Shown here one piece after another: positions 20,801 to 33,996 of a stretch of 64,000 nucleotides of DNA; the first letter of the stretch is position 1; each line of letters starts with the position of its first letter. The notes under the pieces were generated by a model that worked only from the letters and a program-made list of their open reading frames with translations, did no database searches and was not told the origin of the DNA. The DNA lies in assembly GCA_038030265.1 (NCBI GenBank), contig CM075943.1:26412001-26476000 (forward strand), in the 5' to 3' direction. The translations under genes were made by a program, and so were the position numbers. Source of the DNA: Corythucha ciliata. Lineage: Eukaryota; Arthropoda; Insecta; Hemiptera; Tingidae.

Positions 20801-23800
20801 CTTAAAATAGTCGAACTGGCAATCCTTGCTCTAAATATGGCCAAACATTCTACGTGCCCTTACAATTGCTATACAGACGATTCGCGCCCTGAAAATACAG
20901 AAACAGATGATTTCCTACCCTGTGAATTGCAAAATCGACCATTCGCCCGCCAAGAATGGCCTAACCGAGCATCCGCTTGACGTACTATTCGCGCCTTATA
21001 CATAGCAAAACTGACGATGGGGCCTTGAAAATGCCTGAACTGAGTTTGTTCCCCGCAATTGACTCAAAATGACGGAATCATGGCCCGAAAGTTTTAAACT
21101 GACTATTCACGCCCTAGAAATAACCGTACTGACTGTTTGCGCAGTGAAAGTGGCCAAACTGGTTATTCACACCCTCAAATAGGTAAAACTGACTGTATAA
21201 AATGCGGCCTATAAATGGTAAACTGACGATTCGCGCTATAAAAAGACCTGTACCGATGAGCCCTTTCCTGAAACTGACAAAATCGACCATTTGCGAGTCA
21301 AAAATCGCTTTCGCGCCTTGAAAATGTTTGTAAAACTGACAATTCGTGCTCTGCAATAGCAACATTTTCTATTCACGCTCTATTAAAGACATACTCGTAC
21401 TGGCAATTTACGCTCTAAAAATGTTATCATTCGCTCCTTCAAGATCCGAATTTCTTGGATTTGACTCTTTGAAATAACAATTTGGAAGGTTGGTTCAAGC
21501 AATAAGCCTATTTCGCGAGGTTTCCCTCGTTTGAAAATACAATTTCGCGGGGTCTTCGTAATCCATACTTTTAGGATTTGGCCCTTTGAAACCCCAACTA
21601 GACAGATTTATTTTCTTCAAACATCATTTCTCGGGTTAGGGTCACTAGCAAACCAATTCCAAGGATTTTGCTATTTAAAATGGAAATTTCAGTAGTTTGG
21701 CTCAAATACGCCAATTTCGCATTCGTATGTTTGGCTCTTTCAAGACCGTCATTTTAGTGCATTTCATTCAAAAAATGCACTATTGGTCTCGCCCTGATGG
21801 TCGCACAAATGGGTTGTGATACTTTTTTTTCACGTTTCAGAACCCCTAGAACACGAATCCGAGGTCGGTTCGATTTGATATATATATACACAGGGTGTTC
21901 CAGGAGGAAACGACAATACTTCCACATGTTGTACTACTAAGTAGGGCGAACCAAAATGACTATATGGACATAGGGTCGGAAACGCTTTGTTTCAGAGTTA
22001 CAGGGAATTTAGTGTTTTTTAAGCCAAATCACCTCTTTTCCACAAAAGGCGGTCTTAACGGACTAACCGTTCAACATAGAACAAAATAAACTTCATTTCT
22101 GAAAAGAGCACAAAATTTAACTTTGGAAAAATCAGGAATAACACATTAAAATCGTCTTTATGTACGTTTAGTTATTTTTGGAAAAATCGAAAAAGTGTTA
22201 CGTTGAATTTTCGTGTTTCTTTCAGAGGCGAATTCTTTCACTATCAAATAATCAATTATTAAACAAATTAACTGGTCTGATTCCTTCTAGTTTTCGTCTG
22301 GTGCTATTTTTCAGACGTAAAAATTCAACCGATTTTCAATTTTCTTACGTCAATTGAAAGCTCACATAATGGGCATGTTTTTACAATAATTGGTCAATGC
22401 CCGACCAACTGAAGATTGAGTGAAATTCGCCTCTGAAAGAAACACGAAAATTCAACGTAACACTTTTTCGATTTTTCCAAAAATAACTAAACGTACATAA
22501 AGACGATTTTAATGTGTTATTCCTGATTTTTCCAAAGTTAAATTTTGTGCTCTTTTCAGAAATGAAGTTTATTTTGTTCTATGTTGGACGGTTAGTCCGT
22601 TAAGACCGCCTTTTGTGGAAAAGAGGTGATTTGGCTTAAAAAACACTAAATTCCCTGTAACTCTGAAACAAAGCGTTTCCGACCCTATGTCCATATAGTC
22701 ATTTTGGTTCGCCCTACTTAGTAGTACAACATGTGGAAGTATTGTCGTTTCCTCCTGGAACACCCTGTATATATGTGGCCCTCGCTTGTTAGCACGATCA
22801 CGGTCGCAATTTTTGACTTAGGGCAACCAAATTTGGTCTAAAAATCAATAGCGTGAATATCTCGGACGAGTTCGTGATCCAGATGAATCGGTCCACGGGA
22901 ACGGTGTGAAAGAGGGGTTTGAATTAGTTGAAAATTCGCTACAGCACGGCTGTTGCTGCAATTGCCCCCAAAATTGACACGAGTAATGAGAAATGAACCT
23001 TTCGCATGAGACCCTTGTGAACCAAATCCGTTGATATGGCAGGGGAGTTCTCGGCGGAGGGGAGCTATTAAATTAACGCTATGCCTTACTGGGCCACCCA
23101 ATTACCAAAAAATTTCATTGACACTGAATTTTGAGCCGTCTCTTTTATTTGATTTGCCTACAGCCTAATAAATATTGAGTAAAAAATCCTGAGGTGGGCC
23201 AAAAAGGGAGGAACAAAAAAAAATTTTAAAAAAATTGTTTCGGATTCGAACCCAGGCACTCCGCATTGCGCAATGGTGAAATTGTGACATGCCATTTAAC
23301 CTAATTTAACTGATCTGAAAATTGACGTAACCTGAAAAAAGTTTTGTTCCGACAGCAGCCTGTCGGGAAAAGTGCATTTCATTCATGCGACAGTCGAGTC
23401 AAACCTCATAAGTTAGAACGATATCAATCAATTATGAATGAAATTTAGGCCGGGATAAAGATTTTAATTGCAAATATCTCCTCTAACAAGAGTCCACCTT
23501 CCCATATCGTATAGGCAACCAAACCGACTCTGTTTCATTTTTCATTTTCATCATTTTGTTCCCCCTCAGTTGGTGCCAAAAAAGGGGCCTGCGGTAAAAA
23601 GAAACACGATTTTATTATTTTGACTTTCTATACCACGGCTTAAATGTGATTCATAGTTGATTGATATCGTTCTAACTTATGAGGTTTGACTCGACTGTCG
23701 CATGAATGAAATGCACTTTTCCCGACAGGCTGCTGTCGGAACAATTGTGATCTTGCGTCTTCACAGGCGATTTCACGGATTTTTGTTATTCGAAAATCTA

Positions 23801-25055
23801 ATTTCGTGGTGATTAATTTTTCAAAAACCAAGCTATTCGGATCTGGCTATCTAAAACCTCGCATTTACTGTCCTTTGAAAATCATTATTTACTGTCCTTT
23901 GAAAATCATTATTTCGTGGGTTGGACTTTTTCAATCTTTAGGAAATTCTGCACGCTCGTACTATCTTGCTTTCCTTAATAAGTGGTCGAAAGAGCGTGCA
24001 TTTTCAAGGTAAAAGAGTTTATGTGGGGTTTATAGTTATTTCAGTGAAATATGAAAAAAGATAAGATTGTGACTCCATCAGCTGTGCACTTCACACCCGT
24101 ACTACGAGGGCGTTTCGGTCGATGCGCGGTTTGTCATACGCTCACCGCCGTGAACGCCCACACGAAGCCGAGTGAGCCGTGTCACAGCTCGCCGCAGCCT
24201 TATAGTGTAATGGGCAATAGCTGGATTCGAACCCAGGCCCGCTGGGTTACGAAGCGAGCATTGTATCCATTACACCATCGAGGCGCGCTGTCAAGACCCC
24301 TTGGCTATCGCCTACCCAAAACGGATCTGCTTGTTTGTAACCAACAACCCAACAAGCAACTTGAAATAACTTCTCTGGACATTCATTAGAATCAGAAATA
24401 GCCAAATTAATCGCTGATCCTGATCAGTAGCCACCTGCTGATGCTGTAACTCACGCGAGCGTTGAAAAATTAACGCTTTTACTCTGCTGAGACAAATAGA
24501 ATAAACATGATTTTTCTCACTAAAAACCGCAATGTTTGTCCCTCCAGGCCCCAATGGTTGTCGAGTGTAATTTCGAGTCAAAGCCAGTGCAAGTCGTGAT
24601 GATGGTTCCAAACATTGTAAAATGACGATGATTATTTTCATTAAAAACCCCTCACAGATCAAAGAAAGTCACGAGAAACGGGAGAAGGCCATTAGAAACT
24701 GCATCGACACGTCTTCAAGTCTAGTGCAAAAGCTGAAGCATTTGAGTGCTTCGGGTGATTCGTCTGCGTCAAAAATGCTAGCCAAAGAACAAACAAAGGT
24801 GAGAATTTTATATTTTTGTAATTTGAAAATTAGTCATTTCGATGCGGAAGATAAGACCGCCCGCCCCCTCGACATCTGCCCCCTTCCCCAGAGTTTTTTT
24901 TTATTACCGGTGCCCATAGTCAAATCTCAATTTTCCAGCTGCGGCTTCTTCGTTCCGAGCTCAGCGTTGAGGAGATTGTTAGGGAGAGGTCTCTTAAACT
25001 ACTTTACGAGCGGTGTAGAGACTTTTTTAAACCACCTAGTGTTACTGTAGAATAA
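17864..25055 (+). CDS. MIX23: MIX23 / CCDC58 mitochondrial intermembrane-space protein
   Basis: Four coding exons: 17864-17893, 17973-18098, 24658-24798 and 24939-25055, all joined in phase 0 with GT-AG sites, giving 137 residues (human about 144). The start MECVDFLEFQ matches the family's short first segment. It is followed by KKMRDLDDKLTYALN, TCKELYDK, AIRNCIDTSSSLVQKL and the diagnostic end RSELSVEEIV...ERCRDFFKPP. The two central cysteines (46 and 67) are 20 residues apart, as in the human protein, and the late ERC is kept. The family is imported into the mitochondrial intermembrane space by the Mia40 disulfide relay. The start is chosen because it lies directly upstream of a good donor and fits the family. 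Intron 2 is 6.6 kb and loaded with repeats. An AATAAA at 25051-25056 overlaps the stop codon. Confidence 0.93.
18099..19059. other. MIX23 intron 2, first part
   Basis: No gene or clear repeat recognised in this stretch of the intron. Confidence 0.35.
19060..19440. repeat. GC-rich SINE-body-like repeat
   Basis: Noticeably more GC-rich and CpG-containing than its surroundings. The part from about 19285 (gattcacaccc, gcggtttgt, gaagcc, cagct, gcagccttata) is a diverged match to 24085-24200, which is attached to a tRNA-like head. So this is probably a headless, diverged copy of the same short repeat. It was checked against remembered rRNA and snRNA sequence without a match. The open 93-codon frame is not supported as a gene. 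Confidence 0.45.
19814..19952. mobile_element. MITE family B, copy 3
   Basis: Hairpin with arms taaaggcccgttcacaagct and the complement ending acgagccttta; inner tctatgcaac matches the other copies. Confidence 0.85.
19951..20102. repeat. Diverged inverted-repeat element abutting family B MITE
   Basis: Left taggctttgccacgcagaac followed by cgaactg, and right cagttcgcgttcagggggcg then tggccaggcctta, form imperfect inverted arms of about 45 bases. Confidence 0.5.
20560..21430. repeat. Degenerate ~38-bp tandem repeat, type 2
   Basis: Around twenty diverged copies of a unit like gctaaactgacgattcgcgc followed by cttgaaaatg. Period is 36-42 bases. It lies wholly inside MIX23 intron 2. The motif differs from the type 1 repeat at 1981-2810 and 4925-5330, although both revolve around an attcgcg core. 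Confidence 0.75.
21753..23743. mobile_element. Composite interspersed repeat, copy III, carrying a palindrome insertion
   Basis: Reverse-complement match to 3522-4690 (module, SINE-like stretch with box B at 23242-23252, and a TIR element at 23340-23743). It is interrupted at its TA run by the 879-base palindrome 21890-22768. Removing that block leaves a sequence collinear with copies I and II. Confidence 0.8.
21890..22768. mobile_element. Near-perfect 0.88 kb palindromic (long-TIR) element
   Basis: Two arms of about 345 bases (21890-22236 and about 22424-22768) are inverted copies with hardly any differences, separated by about 185 bases. The ends are acagggtgttccaggaggaa and its complement. 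Insertion is into a TATATA run. Identical 64-codon frames appear on both strands only because the arms are inverted copies; no transposase is recognised. The acagggtgt ends resemble those of widespread insect TIR elements. Confidence 0.85.
24075..24290 (-). repeat. tRNA-derived SINE or tRNA pseudogene
   Basis: On the minus strand, box A tggtgtaatgg (24277-24268) and a perfect box B ggttcgaatcc (24232-24222) are spaced as in a tRNA, but the anticodon, T and acceptor stems do not pair properly. The sequence continues into a GC-rich body (to about 24075) that has a diverged relative at 19285-19420. A tRNA-headed SINE is the best reading. Confidence 0.6.
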
Positions 25056-25210
25056 ACAGGGTTTTTTGGTAAAATTCATGATTTGTCTATGTTCTATGGG
25101 CTATTTGGTAGTTGAGTTTTAAAAAGCATTAGCTTCGTGTAAAAAGACTGTTTTTTAAAGTAAAAGTTACATTCTATTTCAGTTTCTGATGATTTTTACT
25201 TTCAAATCGT

Positions 25211-25216
25211 TTTAAT
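25211..25216 (-). terminator. Candidate polyadenylation signal of the ARMC3-like gene
   Basis: Minus-strand ATTAAA 31 bases after the TGA stop of the ARMC3-like gene; no AATAAA was seen nearer on that strand. Confidence 0.45.
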
Positions 25217-25246
25217 GACAAGTTTGTAGGGGAAAATTTCGTACAT

Positions 25247-28200
25247 TCAACTTGTCGTCGGTATATAATCGATTTCCTCTGCGTATTTTTTAGCTTCGGG
25301 GCTATCTAAAGGTAAAAAGTCCGGCTTCTTGGACATTAAATTTAGAACATGAGTCGGCGCGATGTGATCGATTTTGGCTTGAGGATCAGCCGGAAGGAAC
25401 ACTTCAATCCAAACCAAATCGGGCGTGCTCCTTTTCAACCAAGAAGGAAGGTCGAGCGCGTCGGCCAGTATTTTGAACATGATCGCTCTCTCGTATTTGT
25501 GCCCCACGACGATCCGCCCTATCGGGTATATTTGAGTGCCTAAATCTTTCTGTAGAGTTTTAGATGAACAACCTTGTTTTGTTTTTGTTTTTTTATACAA
25601 GAAATGTTCACCTGAACGGATTCCAAGTATAATCTTTGCGTCCAATGAGTTACAGGAACAAGCGCGTCAAAGCCCTGTAGTGACTTGAACACTACCTTTT
25701 TGAGGCACAGCAATCCATTAATTTTTTTATCCGAGTAAGACAATTCTTTTCTGTAGAAATAACAAGTTAAACAGGCAAGAAGAAAAAGTAATGTCTGCCT
25801 GTCATGGGGGGAGGGGGTTACGTTGCATTCTCTTCAAATTCTTTAATTAACTTCAACGCTTCGTTGTAATACTTTTCAATTTTTTCATCGACTTCCAACG
25901 GAGTGAAAGTTTCATCCTTGTTTTCTGGTTCCTGAACTGATTCACCACTCCGTGAAACGGTCGAATACTTCTCAAAAGTATCAGTGGTGTCAGCCAGTTC
26001 GTCATCCTTGACGAGGGCTTTCATTAAAAATAAGCAATAAACTCGACTGCTTAAAATTTCTTAAAAGGAAAACATACACAATTGACTTAGTCCAGTCATT
26101 GTTTGAGGTAAATTTGAGTAGTAGAGTACATAGTTTGGTTTGAAAAACGACGAAATCCCTTTGTCAAAATTTGGAAATGCCGTTTTGGTTTTGTACGGAT
26201 TGTACGTGTCTTTCATGACAAAGAAAAGTGACCGATTAGTCTTGTCTTGGTAGGTGAGTTCACCGAAATAGGCGAATTTCATCGGAAGATAGTTGCACAT
26301 GATGCTATTGAGAGCGGCTTTAATGCTTGGAGCCATTTCTGGGTAGATTTCTTCCAAACTTATTAACCTGAAATATACGCCTGTTATTATATTTTTTGGC
26401 GCTTCGGCTAGTATTTTGCGCCATTTTAGCGATCAATTTCCCTCTACTGATAACGCGTGCATCAAATTGTAGCCGTAGGAGCCTACGTTGTCAGTCTTCC
26501 ATACGCTGAAGATGGCGAGCAGCCGAAACCGGCCCGTGTTTGACGTACCTCAACGAGAGAAGACTTCAACATAGGATCCTACGGCTGCAAATTTAAGCAT
26601 GAATTATCTAATAACCTCGTAGTTTAAGCGATCTTACAACTCCTTCTCCTGTTAAAACCTACTAATCCTGTACTACTAGGTAATACGTCTAAATATAGAG
26701 GGCTACGATTTCCACTGAAACGGGGCATCGCCTCTGCACAACCAAAAAATGGGTTGGGGGCTGGGTAACGAGTTACCAAGGGACGAATCCATTGTTCACC
26801 AGGCCCTTGGCACCAATTTCAAAATTGTCCGTCAGATAGGTTATGAGGAACATCATGTTCATCAGAATATCCGCGGAAATGAATTTCTGCTTCGTGAACT
26901 TCCTTCCGATAAGATTGTAACTATTTTTGACGTTTGAAAATTGTACAACTGCCCGTCTGTCCTTCAACATGTACGCAAGAAGGCCGACGGAGTGAGCGTA
27001 CAGTTGGCTTTCGAATGATTCAAACCCCTGTAGAATGTGTGCCCCCCCCCCCCCGATTAAAAAACGGTCGATCCACACTAATATTAAATCGTTTACCTTG
27101 AACGAGTACAACAACGCTTTTATAGCCTTGTTTCGGATCAGAAATTCGTAGTACCTCTTGTCTTTAGCTAGAGTTGATAAAACTTGAACGAGCAAAGTTT
27201 TCGAGTAGGTTGTTAAAAATTTGGATTGAGTGCAGAGCAATTTAATAACGTTTCCCTGAAAGATAAATCGCGAATAGTATTTTTCGCATTATGAAAATTA
27301 TGTGCGGGAACAATTTGAATGAGAAAAACAATTCGAAAAATGATCTAAAAACAAGATGTTAGTTTCCTATGTCTCACGTATCCCCGTAAAGCAAGCCTAT
27401 CGGGCAAAGATTTCTACAGGCCTACAGAGCCTACTTCATGGTTCTCCTCCTAACCAACGCTTTCCTTTTCTTGACAAAAAGTCGACGTCTGTAGGTAAAA
27501 TCCTTACCCCACCAATCCAAGTCTAAACTCACCGAATTTTTACACATGACGTAACACTCGCGGAAGTACGGTGCTAGATTCATCAAGGCGATAATGCAAC
27601 GAAGTGCTATGAATCTAGTCTCCCAGCCTCGATTCTCATTTCCAACAACCCAGAGTAAATCGACCATGGGGTCAGCTTTGACCAACTGCTGGGTCACGCT
27701 CGCTCGACTGTCTTTGGACGCGAGCAACTCGATAACCATGAGAACTGGACGGGCCAATTCTTCATCCGTATGAACGATGTATTGCGAAACAGCCTGTATT
27801 ACGTTGGTGAGAGCCAGAACCTTGTTAAGAGAAAAAAAGGTCGTTACAAAATTATTACTACTAAACGCTGTTCTCTAAAATGTGTACCTCCCTGGCCAAT
27901 GGATCGCGACACATCTTAATTAACACCTTCAAGGTGTCTGCAATAAGTTCCGGGTCGTTAACCGACTCCACGAATTCGACTAAATTATTCAGAGTTCCTT
28001 CCTTCAAAGAAATTCCAGCTTCATGATTATTAGCTAATTGCTCGTACAATTTTAAAACGGTTGGATGTGCGTAGCACATGTATCCTTTCTATAAAATCGT
28101 TCTCGTAGCGTTTTTTTTCACAACCGGGGTAACTTTTCGGTTCTTACTCTTAGAATGCTGTTTAAAATTTTGATGCCAGGAGCATCGACGAATGTTTTAA

Positions 28201-29864
28201 GCACTGCTTCTTGCTTACACACTCCCACGATAGCGTCCAGTAAGTCCAAGGCTATTTTCTGAACCTTCTGGTTCTTACTCAAACAGCCGGAGAGAACGGG
28301 AGTAACGCGGAATTCGCTCAAGGCCGGTATTTTTCGACATCCTTCAATATCTTGCAGGGCTTGATATAGAAACTTGAAAGGAAAATTTCGTCAAATTTGA
28401 GAGCTCTAAAGAATAATTTACATTTCGTACATTCATCGCGTAGAACTGGTAATCTTCGTCAGCGATACACATGTTACTGAGAGTTTTTTCGAAGCTGACT
28501 GCGTTGCTTATGACGGAACAGACTCCCCGATCTTCAATAGCGTTCGACAGAGTTTGTAATAGTGCTCTTTTCATGGCGAAAAGATCATCCTAATTATGAA
28601 CGGTTGAAATGGATTTATGGTCCTTGATGGATTATCAATGTAGTATTTTACGTTGAGATAGTGTTCGTATAAAGTTTTCACGGCCTGAGGTCCAATGTCA
28701 AACAAAACACACCTTCCTCCTGGGTGTCTTTGGGTTAGAGTAAAAATAAAAGCCGCCATTCTACGAGTTCCGTCGTGATTCGAGTTGTGTATAACGTCCA
28801 ACATTGACTTTATAGTCTCAGTAATGCCAATTTCTTGTTGTATGCTTTTGTTCTGTCGCGTGCTCTTATACAGTGTGAAAAGACTCTGCAACATTACTGT
28901 GACGTCATGGGATATGTCTCACGTTTGGGACACGCGGGACAAGGCTTGCCTCAAATAGGAGTTGCTCGTTGTCGGTTTGAGCGAGTCTGATCAACGTTTC
29001 TGGGGTTTTAACTAGAACTTTTTTTGGCCAGAAATATTTTCTCCGGTCCCAGTAACGGTACAGTTCGGCAAATCGACTCTGAATATCCGGATTGTCCTTT
29101 TCAATGATTGGCTTGTTCAGATTTTTCATCATATCCGCCAAGACGGTGGCTCCGTGGTCTTGAAATTCCTCTTCGAAAAGCCTCTCCCGATGAAATTGTG
29201 TCATTCTTTCGAGAGGCGCCCTTTTGAGTCCAACCGATGGTAAACCACGTGGCACAAAGTTAACCAAAAATTCTTCATAATCCGCTTTGTTTCTATCCAA
29301 TTCTTGTACGAAATTAGGGTAAGGGGCATCGTCGAAAAAGCTCGGTTGCGGCATCCCGTCCGTGGAGGGACAGCCCTTTCTACTACGAGTCGAATAACTC
29401 ACAACAGCCTCGATTGTCTCTTCCTCGGTTGTCTCTTCGATTTCATTGAGTTCTTTTTGGCCATTGTGACTCCGAAAAGCGACGAATTGCTGTGGCGGTT
29501 TCTTAGGAAAGTCCCGATGGTATTTACACAAAGTCAAATTATGTTTCCCCACACGGTGGAAGTCATCACCCGGACACTTCAGGCATGGCATTTGTAGTGT
29601 TCGGTCGATGACGCAGTGTGAGCAGTTCCTACATTCTTCGGTTAATAAACAGAACTGACAACGGGGATCCCCGCAACTGTAAATTTTACAGTGATGAGGT
29701 TCGACGTATTCGTCTGAAGAGCTGGTTGACGAGTCGGAAAATGTGTCATCGTCGCTCTCGTTGTCCGAAAAATTATTTTCGCTTGGCTGTATTCGACCCA
29801 CTTTAAGGTAATAACCTGGTGGCATTGGTTCCGTCACAAGACTGAAAGGAGATATCTTCGGCAT
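25247..29864 (-). CDS. Armadillo-repeat protein with C-terminal EDR1-like domain (ARMC3-like)
   Basis: Eleven exons: 29864-28652, 28589-28422, 28372-28148, 28088-27888, 27820-27533, 27255-27097, 27027-26777, 26367-26078, 26017-25822, 25750-25612 and 25549-25247; phases agree at every GT-AG junction, about 1143 residues. The N-terminal 320 residues have an acidic Ser-rich stretch and a Cys-rich block (CGDPRCQFC, CRNCSHC, CLKC) that vertebrate ARMC3 lacks as far as I recall. The middle is a run of armadillo-type helices (VTQQLVKADPMVDLLWVVGN, KAIKALLYSFK). The end, YPIGRIVVGHKYERAIMFKI then LADALDLP, matches the EDR1/transglutaminase-like tail of ARMC3; the Cys expected after IG-C is Trp/Ser here, so the domain is probably non-catalytic. 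Exon 1 needs one base removed at the GGG run 28909-28911 to stay in frame. ARMC3 is linked to cilia and sperm in animals; that role here is inference. Confidence 0.75.
26449..26609. mobile_element. Hairpin MITE in ARMC3-like intron
   Basis: Arms gcatcaaattgtagccgtag and the complement ctacggctgcaaatttaagc, about 160 bases, in the intron between exons 7 and 8. Confidence 0.75.
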
Positions 29865-30975
29865 TTTTTTAAGTGTGTGTGTGCCAAAGACCAAGTTTTA
29901 AGGACACACACGTATTGTACCATATGCAACATAATTTCTTCATGTGTTATATTTAGTACGGTGCAATTAGTAAAAAAACGGCACAACCTCAACATCCAAA
30001 GTGAAAGTTTCCCTTCAACGCCAAATTGTTCCTCACAACCCACATATTGATTGGTAAAAAAGTTCCAGCATTTGGAGCTATGGGTTTGGGTGGGAGGGGA
30101 TAATAAGTTAGTAAATTCTTATTTTGTTCCAGTATTTCTCAAATATTTTGAAATCCTTGAGGTTTAGAGCGTGAAAATGAGCATTTAAAAAAATAATCTT
30201 CATCAAATTGCCCACAAGAATGATCCCCGCGATAATCTTACTTAAATGAGCGGTTTGAGAGTTACGGCGGTTGTAGTAGAAAACATTTTTCGTATTTCGA
30301 CGTTTTTTGTCGAAAAAACTGGCATAAGGAAACTTTTTGTTTTTTGCATGATTTGAGTTCCCAAGTGGCCAACGACAGCGCTGCCCCAATTATGAAATAG
30401 GCGAATAACCCTCGTTGCATAGGCGCTTCTACTAACAATTTTAAGCATAGGTATTAATCCGTATGAAACTTTTAGACGCGGTAAGCACGGGTAGGTAGTG
30501 AGACGGAAGTACAGTGGTACTTTCGGGTTGCCTGTCATTGAGTTGGATTTCCAATCAGCCACCAAAAATGAGGAAAAACTAGCTGCCTCAAACCGACCAC
30601 AGAGCCTTCACAATGTGACCCGCGGACTACTCTTCCAACTTCCAACCCGGGCCACTACAGAGCTCGTAGTGGCCCGGAAACATCCCCTCTCCCTGTGCGA
30701 TAGTTACCGTACCACGTGGGCCGGTGAGAGGGGAGGAATTTTATGGATGAGATCTCACCATCATTAGAAGCGTTCAAAAATGCTTAAGACGGGGTTAAAA
30801 CTGGGGGGGGGGGGTTCATCATTACCATTACTGCTGTCGACGATCAGGTACACAGAGGAATGACACGGGTCATGGTTTCTTGTCAACTGGGCAGCTTCAA
30901 CTTTGAATGTTTAATTAAATTTAAAAATTTTACGGAAGGAAAAATTGCGAGAATCATCGGTAATAGTAGGTACGT
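29865..30975. other. Spacer between ARMC3-like and mannosidase gene 1
   Basis: Holds the promoter region of the ARMC3-like gene (which points left) and the 3' end of mannosidase gene 1. A perfect 12-base stem (ccgggccactac, 30647-30658, and its complement 30666-30677) sits in a GC-rich patch, and a G-run lies at 30806-30815. No further gene recognised. Confidence 0.4.
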
Positions 30976-32996
<2,021 letters not shown>

Positions 32997-33996
32997 TGGA
33001 CGCGTGGGAGTTGGGACTGCTATGAGAGTGGGTACACGATCTTCGTATCTAGTTCAGAAAAAAAACTAATGTTTTTCGCGGAGACCGTCTATTTCAAAGA
33101 ATTCACCAATTATTCTTTGTCCCAAAAACTGTTTGTTTCTCCCCCTCTAGTAAGAAAACATTTCGTTCTGAGAAAGCGATAAATTTTGTGTGATTTCAAC
33201 GATAATGCAAGGCGCTGAACAGCTCTGGAATGCGTGAATAATGGGAGCTAGGATTCCGATAACATTGGCCTGAAAAAAATATACGCAAAACACGAATGGA
33301 GAAAAATATGATATTGCGTCATTCATAATTATTGATTTCGCTATGAGTTTTACCGGGACTTGGTCCGGATGCAGGACGTTGAAAGCATTCAATGTCTGAG
33401 GGTGGGCATTACACTTATGAAAATATAACACCCGTATATTTGGTAATAATGTGATTCATAGCGTTTTTCATTCGCTCTTAATTCTGCAATGGTGGTCGGA
33501 GGGGGGTCACCCGTCCTCTCGCCAGAATTAAAACATACGCTCTTTTAGTGGAGAGGACAGGTGGAAAAATCTTCTCTGGTGCGCAATTCTGTGGAAAACG
33601 TTAGTACCTAATTTTCAACATACATTTATCGGCGGTTATCGACTTGCCACATTCTATTGTTCGTACTAATGCGGATTCTAAATCGACTCGCCACACGGTA
33701 ACTTTTGGTGAAAAGTGCGTCGTCTCGTCATTGTTCCTTCACAGTTCTTGGGCAGACTGTACTTTGTAAGGCAAATGGACAACTTTGACTCTATCATGAA
33801 ACGCACAAATTGAGGAACGGGTGAGGGATTTTGAGGAAAATACCATCACATTGATGCAATTGTTCATGAGGGTGGGCTGAAACCTGACATGACCAAACCT
33901 TTGAGGTCTGAACCACCTGGACGGTGATGATGATCCCCGAACCGTATGGTTTTTCAATGTTTTATTATCAAAAACGTTTCATTCTCTAAAATAGTT
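32997..33996. other. Upstream of mannosidase gene 1
   Basis: Likely promoter of mannosidase gene 1. A minus-strand frame at 33147-33431 contains an acceptor-like tttttttcag and a hydrophobic stretch (ANVIGILAPIIHAF); it could be an orphan exon, but no family was recognised and no partner exon was found. Confidence 0.35.

Noticed and set aside
22569..22763. 64-codon frames on both strands of the palindrome as a conserved gene
   Set aside because: The identity is explained by the inverted arms of one element.
24215..24290. Functional tRNA gene on the minus strand
   Set aside because: Boxes A and B are good, but the acceptor, anticodon and T stems do not pair.
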